This document shows positions 35,183 through 44,200 of a stretch of DNA of 64,000 nucleotides, piece after piece. Source of the DNA: Deltaproteobacteria bacterium Ga0077550 (lineage in GTDB: Bacteria > Myxococcota_A > Polyangia > Nannocystales > Nannocystaceae). The stretch's first letter is position 1, and each line of letters begins with the position of its first letter. Under the pieces are notes generated by a model. That model made no database searches, was not told where the DNA came from, and was given only the letters and a program-made list of their open reading frames with translations. Location of the stretch: positions 1-64,000 of the forward strand of contig LNFB01000318.1 of NCBI GenBank assembly GCA_001464385.1. The letters run 5' to 3'. The position numbers and the translations under genes were made by a program.

Positions 35183-36934
35183 GTGAGCACCAACATGGAC
35201 GAGCCCGCTGGAACTGCTCCGCCGCCCCTCCCCGCGCTGCGCGGGCCGTGGTGGCGCGATACCACCGTCTACCACGTCTACCCGAGATCGTTCGCCGACG
35301 GCAACGGCGACGGCGTCGGCGATCTCCCCGGCGTGATCGCCCACCTCGACTACCTCGAGCACCTCGGCGTCGAGACGCTGTGGTTGTCGCCCTTCTTCCG
35401 CAGCCCCCAGGCCGACTTCGGGTACGACATCACCGACCACACCGACGTCGATCCGAGCCACGGCTCGCTCGCCGACTTCGTGCACTTGATCGACGAGGTC
35501 CATCGCCGGGGCATGAAGCTGGTCCTGGACACCGTGCTCAACCACACGTCGATCGAGCACCCGTGGTTCACTGCCTCTCGCAGCGGTCGCGACGACCCCA
35601 AGCGCGACTGGTACATCTGGCGCGACGGACAGCGCGCGGACGGGCGAGGTCGGCCGAACAACTGGCGCAACATGCTCGGCGGCCGCGGCTGGCACCACGA
35701 CGCCGGCACCGACCAGTGGTACTGGGCCAGCTTCCTGCCGTTCCAGCCCGACCTCAACTGGCGCAACCCGGACGTGAAGGCCGCGATGCTCGGCGTCGTT
35801 CGACACTGGCTCGACCTCGGCGTCGATGGGCTCCGGCTCGACGTGTTCAACGCCATCTTCAAGGACGCATCGTTCGCCGACAACCCGCGGTCGCTGCGGC
35901 CGCTGCCCACGGGATCGAACCCCGAGGGGTTCTTCCAACGGCCGTTGCACACGCTCGACCACCGAGACACGTTCGCGCTCGCCCGCGAGCTGCGCGGGAT
36001 CGTCGACGCCTATGATCCGCCGCGCTTCGTGGTCGGCGAGGTGATGGGCGCCTCGGGCGTCCTGCGTGAGTACGTCGGCGCGGCAGGCGAGGGCCTGCAC
36101 CTCGTCTTCATGTTCGACACGATGGGGACGCGGTTCTCGGCCGACGGATTCCGCCGGTTGCTCGCCGACGCGGAGTCCGCCTTCCCAGCGCCGCTGCAGC
36201 CGACGTGGGTATTCAGCAACCACGACCGTCCGCGCGCGATGCTCCGGCTCGGGGATGACCCGCGCAAGGCCAAGCTGCTGGCAATGCTCCAGCTCACCGT
36301 GCGCGGCGTGCCCTTCATCTACTACGGCGAGGAGATCGGTCTGTCGCACGTCGAGATCCCCGCCGAGCTCGGGCTCGATCCGATCGCGGCCCGCTTCCGC
36401 TGGGTCCCGCGCTGGCTCGCCCGCCGCCTGCGCGGTCGCGGCATTCTCCTCAACCGGGACGAGTGCCGCCTGCCGATGCCGTGGACGGCGGCGAAACACG
36501 CCGGCTTCAGCCGCGACGATGTCGTGCCCTGGCTGCCGTTGGACCCCCGCAGCGGCACGATCAACGTCGCAGCTCAGGACGCCGACCCTGCTTCGCTGCT
36601 CGCGACGTACCGCCGACTCCTCCGGCTGCGCCGCGCCCACCCCGCCTTGCACCGAGGCGCCATGGAGCTGTCGAGCACCGGTCAGAGCGCAGCCGTGCTC
36701 GCCTATCGACGGGTCGACGACAGCGAGAGCGCCCACGTGATGCTCAACATGAGCGACGCCACCGTCGACGTCGAACTCCCCGTGGGTGTGCACGCGCTGC
36801 ACAGCACCATCGGACCCTGCGTCGAAGTGACCACGGGTCGACGACGGCTGGCGCCGTACGAGGGGATCATCTCGCTGTCGACGGACGCCGGTCCGCGCCC
36901 CGCTGCGGCAGCAGGAACGCGACCCCTACGGTGA
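35183..36934 (+). CDS. GH13 alpha-glucosidase
   Basis: 583 residues, GTG start. The alpha-amylase-family barrel starts at VYHVYPRSFADGNGDGVGDL. Catalytic residues are nucleophile Asp220 (GLRLDVFN), acid/base Glu286 (VVGEVMG) and transition-state Asp348 (FSNHDRPR). The QPDLNW signature and the overall layout fit oligo-1,6-glucosidase / alpha-glucosidase subfamilies that act on short alpha-glucans or sucrose-like substrates. No signal peptide, so it is cytoplasmic. A C-terminal beta domain (about 500-570) is present. It is the third gene of the phosphoketolase operon. The 3' end overlaps the convergent barrel gene by 68 bases. Confidence 0.93.
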   Translation: MSTNMDEPAGTAPPPLPALRGPWWRDTTVYHVYPRSFADGNGDGVGDLPGVIAHLDYLEHLGVETLWLSPFFRSPQADFGYDITDHTDVDPSHGSLADFVHLIDEVHRRGMKLVLDTVLNHTSIEHPWFTASRSGRDDPKRDWYIWRDGQRADGRGRPNNWRNMLGGRGWHHDAGTDQWYWASFLPFQPDLNWRNPDVKAAMLGVVRHWLDLGVDGLRLDVFNAIFKDASFADNPRSLRPLPTGSNPEGFFQRPLHTLDHRDTFALARELRGIVDAYDPPRFVVGEVMGASGVLREYVGAAGEGLHLVFMFDTMGTRFSADGFRRLLADAESAFPAPLQPTWVFSNHDRPRAMLRLGDDPRKAKLLAMLQLTVRGVPFIYYGEEIGLSHVEIPAELGLDPIAARFRWVPRWLARRLRGRGILLNRDECRLPMPWTAAKHAGFSRDDVVPWLPLDPRSGTINVAAQDADPASLLATYRRLLRLRRAHPALHRGAMELSSTGQSAAVLAYRRVDDSESAHVMLNMSDATVDVELPVGVHALHSTIGPCVEVTTGRRRLAPYEGIISLSTDAGPRPAAAAGTRPLR

Positions 36935-37463
36935 ACGCGATGTCGGTGTCGAATGCCGCGTCGGCCCCTTGCCGCGCCGTGTTGTGGAGGTAGGTCAGGG
37001 CATCGATGCGGATCGAGATCCACGGGACTCTCGGGTAGATGCGGACCCCGCCACCGATCACACCGAGTACGCGCCACTCATCCGCGATGTAGATCGCGCC
37101 GGCGCCCAGTTCACCGAAGAGATCCATCTCGAGCGCGTCGCCCTTGCCCATCCGCAGGCCCGCGACCAGCGGCAGCTCGAATCGACCGTGCAGGAGGTGC
37201 ACGAACCGACCGCGCACGGTGTCGAGGCCCCCGATCCCCCGCGAGAAGCCATAGGCGGCCCCGAGGCCGAGCCTCGCCAGCGGGTAGTAGGTCACCCGGC
37301 CGGCGACGATGAACGACTGCCCGATCGCGCGTCCGGTGATACTGCCGCCTTCGACGTCGAGCGCGACCTGGTTGCCGCGCAGTCGACGTCGCGCCGGATC
37401 GAACACGGCCGGCTGCGTCGGCGCGGCGACCAGCACCAACAGCATCGCGATGGTGGTGAGCAT
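36867..37463 (-). CDS. Small outer-membrane beta-barrel protein
   Basis: 198 residues. Signal peptide MLTTIAMLLVLVAAPTQ, then an all-strand pattern (QSFIVAGRVTYYPLARLGLGAAYGF region, FELPLVAGLRMG, WISIRIDALTYLH, IAFTVGVAFLLP) typical of 8-10 stranded outer-membrane barrels. No specific family was recognised. It lies 24 bases downstream of the lipoprotein at 37488 on the same strand and may form a two-gene envelope operon with it. The overlap with the glucosidase gene end shows tight packing. Confidence 0.7.
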   Translation of the reverse strand: MLTTIAMLLVLVAAPTQPAVFDPARRRLRGNQVALDVEGGSITGRAIGQSFIVAGRVTYYPLARLGLGAAYGFSRGIGGLDTVRGRFVHLLHGRFELPLVAGLRMGKGDALEMDLFGELGAGAIYIADEWRVLGVIGGGVRIYPRVPWISIRIDALTYLHNTARQGADAAFDTDIAFTVGVAFLLPQRGADRRPSTAR

Positions 37464-37487
37464 GGTCGGGCCTCTGGACGCGGTGGG

Positions 37488-38102
37488 CTAGTCCCTAGCG
37501 GTCGCGCCGCGGCGATAGCTCATCGTGAACTCGAGCGTCTTGGGTAGGCGGTCGGCCGCGATGGTCGTGGTGACGGTCAGCTGCTCGCCGTCGGCATTCA
37601 AGACGAAGGCGTTGTCGCTCACGCTCTGCTCGCCGACGAAGTGCTGGCGGATCTCGTGGTCGCCGACGAGGCGATGCTGGACCTGGAACTCGTCGCCGCC
37701 CGGATCCTTCCACGTGGTGGTCGAGCCGTCGCGAGGTGCCGAGACGGTCGGCCGCCCCGGCCGACGCACGGTGATCTCGTCGTCGGTCACCTGTAGCTCG
37801 AGCGCCGCGCTGGGCTGATTGGACTCGCGAAGGCGCTTGCGCGCGATCGGTCGCGCGATGAAGTTCATGTCCGCGACCACGACCTCGATCGCGGCGTCCA
37901 GCGCGTCGCGCTGCGCCGCACCACCGACGTATCGGTAGTGACCGGCGATCGCGGGCTTCGGCTGGACGTCGTCGCCGGCGGCGTTCGTCGCGTTCGCGCC
38001 CGCGAGCGCGACCCCCTGCGCCTCGGCGGTCTCGATCGCGCACGCGGTGGCACCCATCAGCAGGAGCGAGAGCGAGGAGCTGCGCGGTGCGATCGTCGTC
38101 AT
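37488..38102 (-). CDS. Lipoprotein, function unknown
   Basis: 204 residues from the ATG giving MTTIAPRSSS. The signal region LSLLLMGATAC ends in a lipobox Cys at about 21. The mature part holds HYRYVGG, a helix, then five or six strands (ITVRRPGRPTVSA, FQVQHRLVGDHEI, LTVTTTIAADRLP, LEFTMSYRR), resembling a small periplasmic beta-sandwich. No family was recognised. It is divergent from the giant glucan synthase gene (122-base gap), so a shared control region is possible. Confidence 0.7.
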   Translation of the reverse strand: MTTIAPRSSSLSLLLMGATACAIETAEAQGVALAGANATNAAGDDVQPKPAIAGHYRYVGGAAQRDALDAAIEVVVADMNFIARPIARKRLRESNQPSAALELQVTDDEITVRRPGRPTVSAPRDGSTTTWKDPGGDEFQVQHRLVGDHEIRQHFVGEQSVSDNAFVLNADGEQLTVTTTIAADRLPKTLEFTMSYRRGATARD

Positions 38103-38224
38103 GGTGATCGAGGAATGCGCCCGATGTCCGCGAGGACAAGCCCCGCCTGACTCGGCCGCAGGATTGGCGCGACGCGAAGCCCATCGAGCAGCGGGGCAGC
38201 TCGCGCAGCCGTGCGCTGGCGCCC

Positions 38225-41200
38225 ATGCGAGCGGACTTGGGACAACCACCGCGCACATTTGCAGCGCCCCATCGCGACCTCTACACTGCGGCGTTGGCAA
38301 CGGCGGTCAGGTCGGGCGCCGCGGCGTCGACACGCGCCCCGGGCGAAGACGTCGACGGGTCTCGTGCGGCCGAAGAGCCGCCGCTGCGCGCAGAGCTCTT
38401 CAGTATCACGCAGCTCGAGGAGCACGCCGCCACCCTCGCGCGCTGGCACGAGCCCGCCGCCCCGCGCCGCGCGGGGAGCAACCACCTGCTCGAGCGGCTC
38501 GACGACAACGAGGCGTCGCTGCGGTCGGCCCACGCCCTCGTGGCCGAGGCGCTCGAGCGCGGCCGCAAGATCACACCGGCGGCCGAGTGGTTCATCGACA
38601 ACTACCACCTGATCGAGGCCCAGGTCCGCACGGCGCGGCTCCACCTGCCGCGGGGCTACAACCGCGAGCTGCCGCGGCTGGCCAACAGCCACGCCTCGGG
38701 CTCGCCGCGGGTCTACGACATCGCGGAGCAGCTCATCTCGCACTCGCACGGCCGCGTCGATCTGCACCGGCTGCGCGCGTTCGTCGACGCCTATCAGCGG
38801 GTCGTGCCGCTGAAGATCGGCGAGCTCTGGGCGATCCCCATCATGCTGCGGCTCGCGCTCCTCGAGAACCTGCGCCGCGTGGTCGCGCGCGTGGTCGCCG
38901 GGCGGCGCGAACGCGAGCAGGGGCAGCTGTGGGCCGAACGGCTGCTCGAGGTCGCCAGCGACGATCCGCCGAGCGTCGTGCTCGTGCTCGCCGATCTCGT
39001 CCACGCGAAGCTCGCCCTCACCGATCCCTTCGTCACCGAGCTCGCCAGCCGCCTCCAGGGTCACGGCTCGGCGCTCGCGTTCCCGATGAGCTGGCTCGAG
39101 CAGCGGCTCGCCGAGCAGGGCCAGACCACCGAGCACGTGTTCGTCCGCATGAGCCAGGACGAAGCCGCCGCGCAGGTCGCCGTCAGCAACAGCATCGGTA
39201 GCCTGCGATCGCTGGCCGCGATCGACTGGCGCGACTTCGTCGAGGCGGTCAGCGTGGTCGAGCGCGTGCTCGAGCGCGATCCGGTCGGGGTGTACCCGTC
39301 GATGGACTTCGGCACGCGGGATCGCTACCGCCACGTGATCGAGGAGGTCGCGCGACGGTGCCGACGCCCGGAGCCCGACGTCGCCGAGGTCGCGGTGGAG
39401 CTCGCGCGCGGCGGCGAGGGTCGCACCGGTCACCTCGGGTGGTTCCTCGTCGGGGGCGGACGCGCGGTGTTCGAGCGTCGGGCCGGCGTACGCCGCGGGC
39501 TCCGCAGCGTCGCGGTCCGCATCGCGACGCGCCTGGGACCGGTCGCGTACCTCGGCGCCATCGCCCTGCTCACGGGCCTGCTGACCGCGTGGTGCTGGTC
39601 CGCCTTGCCCCCGCTCGGCCCCGCCGCCACCGCGGCCGCGATGCTCGTGCTCGCGCTCTGCACCAGCCAGCTGGCGATCGCCATCGTGCACTGGGCCGTG
39701 TGCGCGTGGGTGAAGCCTGCGCTGCTGCCCCGCCTCGACTTCTCGCGGGGGATCCCGAGCGAGCACCGCACGCTGGTCGCGATCCCGATCCTGCTGAGCA
39801 ACGCCGACGAGATCGACGAGCAGCTCGAGCTGCTCGAGGTCCGCTTCCTCGCCAACCGCGACGACAACCTCCACTTCGCCCTCGTCAGCGACTTCCGCGA
39901 CGCGCCGACCGAGCACCGCGACGGCGACGAGGCGCTGCTCGAGCGCGCGGTGGCGGGCATCGCCGCGCTCAACCGCCGCCACCCCGGCGACGGCGAGGGC
40001 TCCTTCTTGTTGCTCCACCGCCCGCGCCGGCACAACCCGCGCGAGAAGGTGTGGATGGGCTGGGAGCGCAAGCGCGGCAAGCTCGAGGAGCTGAACGCCG
40101 CGCTGCGCGGCGACAGCCGCGGCTTCTCGACCATCGAGGGGCCGCTCCCACGCGTGCAGGGCGTGCGCTACGTGATCGCCCTCGACGCAGACACCGAGTT
40201 GCCCCGCGACACCGCGCGCATGCTGGCCGCGACGCTCGCCCACCCGCTGAACCGGCCGGTGTACGACGCCCGCGTCGGCCGGGTGACCGCGGGCTACTCG
40301 ATCCTGCAGCCGCGCGTCGGCGTGACGATGGCGAGCTCCGCAGCGTCGCGCTTCGCCGCGCTCTTCGGCGGCGAGCCCGGCATCGATCCGTACACCCGCG
40401 CGGTGTCGGACGTGTACCAGGACCTCTTCGGCGAGGGCTCGTTCGTCGGCAAGGGCATCTACGACGTCGACGCGGTGATCGCCGCGCTGGCCGGGCGGCT
40501 GCCCGAGAACCGCGTGCTCAGCCACGACCTGCTCGAGGGCGCGTACAGCCGCTCGGGGCTGGTGAGCGACGTGATGCTCTTCGAGCACCACCCAACCGCG
40601 CACGCGGTCGACGTGAGCCGGCGACACCGGTGGATGCGGGGCGACTGGCAGCTCACGCCGTGGCTCGGCTGGCGCGTCCCCGCGGGCGTGGGCGCGCCGA
40701 CCACCGAGCGCGCGCCGGCGCGGCGCCGCGTCGCCAACCCGATCACGCTCCTGTCGCGGTGGAAGATCCTCGACAACCTCCGCCGCAGCCTGCTGGCGCC
40801 CGCCTCCGTCGCCCTGCTCATCGGCGGCTGGCTGGTGCCCGGCCTCGCATTGCCGGCGACGCTGGTGGTCATCGCGATCGTGCTCGTGCCGGGGCTGCTC
40901 GCCGCGCTCTCCGGCCTGCTGCGCCGACCGGACGATCTGCCGTGGCGCGGGCACCTCGTCGGCATCGCCCGCAGCCTCGGTCGCTCGCTCGCGCGTGAGG
41001 GTATCGCCCTGGCGTCGCTGCCGTTCGAGGCGTGGCTCGGGCTCGACGCGATCACCCGCACGCTCGTGCGCGTCGGCCTCACACGCCGCCGGCTGCTCGA
41101 GTGGCGCACCGCCGCCGATGCCCAGCGCAGCGCGGGCAACCACCTGTGGGGGTCGTATCGCTCGGGCTGGGCGTCGCCGGTCGTGGCGATCGCGACCTTC

Positions 41201-44200
41201 GCAGGGCTCCTCGCCGTGCGCCCTGCGGCGCTGTTCGTGGCGACCCCGCTCCTGCTGGCGTGGTTCGCGATGCCCCTGGTCACGTGGTGGATCAGCCGGC
41301 CCTCACACCGCGCGGCACCGCGGCTCGTCGATGACGAGCGCGTCTTCCTCGGGGCGCTCGCGCGCCGCACGTGGCGCTTCTTCGAGAGGTTCGTCGCCGC
41401 GGCCGATCATGATCTCCCGCCCGACAACTTCCAGGAGGATCCGCCGCGGGGCATCGCCCACCGCACTTCGCCGACCAACATCGGGCTGGCCCTGACGGCG
41501 AACCTCGCGGCATACGACTTCGGCTTCGTCGAGACCGCGGCCGTCGTCGATCGGACGCGCCGCACACTGTCGACCCTCGCGGGCCTCGAGCGCCACCGCG
41601 GGCACTTCTACAACTGGTACGACACGACGACCCTGCAGCCACTGCCGCCGCTGTACGTGTCGACCGTCGACAGCGGCAACCTGAGCGGTCACCTCCTCAC
41701 GCTGGCCGGTGGCCTCGACGCCCTCGAGCGCGATCCCCTGGTGCGCGCGGCCACGTTCGCGGGGCTCGTGGCGACGCTCGACGCCATGCTCGCGGTGGTG
41801 CGCGAGCGTGACGACCCATCCGGCGTCGCCGCACACGGCCCCGCCGTCGCCGCGCTCGTCGGCCCGCTCCGCGAGGCGGCGGCCCGCGCCGAGGCCCAGC
41901 CCCTGACGTTGACGCGCGCGCGCGATGCCCTGCTCGAGCTCCGCGACGGCGCCGCGGCCCTGCAGCGCCTGCTCCACGACACCGGTCAGGACGAGCTGCG
42001 CTGGTGGGGCGACGCGTTCGCCCATCAACGCGCCGCGGCCCTCACCGCGCTCGAGTACGCCGCGCCGTGGGTGAGCCTCATCGCGGGGCACCGCGCCGCG
42101 CTGGGTCACGATTTCGCGGCGCTCGACGCGGTGCCCAGCCTCGCGACGCTGCTCCAGTCCGCCTCGACGCGCGGGGACACGCTGCCGCTCGAGGCGGTGC
42201 GGGACGCCGTGCAACTCGGCGCGGCGCGGGCCCGCGCGACGCTCGACGACCTCCACGGCCTCGCCGCGGCCGCCCGCAGCCTCGCCGACGCCGAGTACGA
42301 CTTCCTGTACGACCGCGATCGGCACCTCCTGGCGATCGGCTACAACGTCACCGAGCACCGGCTCGACGCCAGCTTCTACGACCTGCTGGCGTCCGAGGCC
42401 CGGCTGGCGAGCTTCGTCGCGATCGCCTACGGCAAGCTCCCGCAGGAGCACTGGTTCAGCCTCGGCCGCGTGCTCACGAGCTCGGCCGGCCGCGCAGCGC
42501 TGCTGTCGTGGAGCGGCTCGATGTTCGAGTACCTGATGCCGGCGCTGATCATGCCGACGTTCCCTGGCACGCTCCTCGACGAGACATGTCGCGTCGTCGT
42601 CGCCCGGCAGATCGAGTATGGCCGCGCCCTCGCGGTGCCGTGGGGCATCTCCGAGTCCGGCTACCACAAGACCGACGCGCTGCTGAACTACCAGTACCAG
42701 GCGTTCGGCGTGCCGGGCCTCGGCTTCAAGCGGGGTCTGGGCGACGAGCTGGTGATCGCGCCTTACGCCACGGTGATGGCGCTGATGGTCGACGCGCACG
42801 CGGCATGCAGCAACCTGCGACGCCTGGCCCGCGATCGCCAGCTCGGGACCTACGGCTTCTACGAGGCGATCGACTACACCGACGCGCGCCTGCCCCCGCG
42901 CACGTCGAGCGCCACCGTGCGCTCGTACATGGCCCACCACCAGGGCATGTCGTTGCTCTCGCTCGCCTACGTGCTGTGCGATCGCCCGATGCAGCGCCGC
43001 TTCAACGCGGACCTCGCCCTGCGCTCGACCGAGCTGCTCCTGCAGGAGCGCGTGCCCCGGGTGCCCGCGGTCTTCCCCCACCCCGCCGAGATCTCGCCCA
43101 CGCGCGAGGGCCCGGCCGACGTCGGCAACGAGCTGCGCTGCTTCAGCTCCCCGAGCACCCCGGTGCCCGAGGTCCACCTGCTCTCGAACGGCCGCTACCA
43201 CGTGATGCTCACCAACGCCGGCGGCGGCTACAGCCGGTGGGGCGAGCTCGCGGTCACGCGCTGGCGCGAGGACCCCACGCGCGACGCGTGGGGCACGTTC
43301 CTCTACCTGCGCGACGTCGATTCGGGCGAGGTGTGGTCCGCCGCGCACCAGCCCACGCTGCAGCGCGCCGACCACTACGAGGCGATCTACTCGCACGGCC
43401 GCGCCGAGTTCCGGCGCCGCGACGGCGACATCGAGACCCACGTCGAGATCAGCGTGTCGCCCGAGGACGACGCCGAGCTACGGCGCGTCGCGATCACCAA
43501 CCTCGGCGATCTACCCAGGACGATCGAGCTGACCAGCTACGCCGAGGTCGTGATCGCGACGCCGGCGGCCGACGCGGCCCACCCCGCGTTCAGCAACCTC
43601 TTCGTACAGACCGAGCTGATCCCGGCGCAGCAGGCGATCCTGTGCACCCGACGGCCGCGCTCGGCGGGCGAGCAGCCCCCCTGGATGCTGCACCTGATGA
43701 CGCGCTCGCCGGCCGCGACCACGAGCGCATCGTACGAGTCGAGCCGCGCGGCGTTCATCGGGCGCTGTCGCTCGGTCGCCGATCCGATCGCGATGCATGC
43801 AGCGCGGCTCACCGACAGCGCCGGCGCGGTGCTGGACCCGATCGTCGCGATCCGCAGCGCGGTCGTGATCGGGCCCGGCCAGACGGTGCGCCTGCAGGTG
43901 GTGACGGGCGTCGCGTCCTCCCGCGACGCCGCGCTGTCGCTCGTCGATCGCTACGCCGACGGTGGCGCGGCCGATCGTCTGTTCGAGCTGTCGTTCACGC
44001 ACAGCCAGGTCGAGCAGCGCCGCCTCGGCGTCGACGACGAGCAGAGCCAGGCCTTCGAGCGCCTCGCCAGCCACATCCTCTACAGCAACCACCTGCTGCG
44101 GGCGCCACGGGGCGTGGTCGCGCGCAACCTCAAGGGCCAGGCCGCCCTGTGGGCGTACGGCATCTCCGGCGACCTGCCGATCGTACTCGTGCGCATCGGC

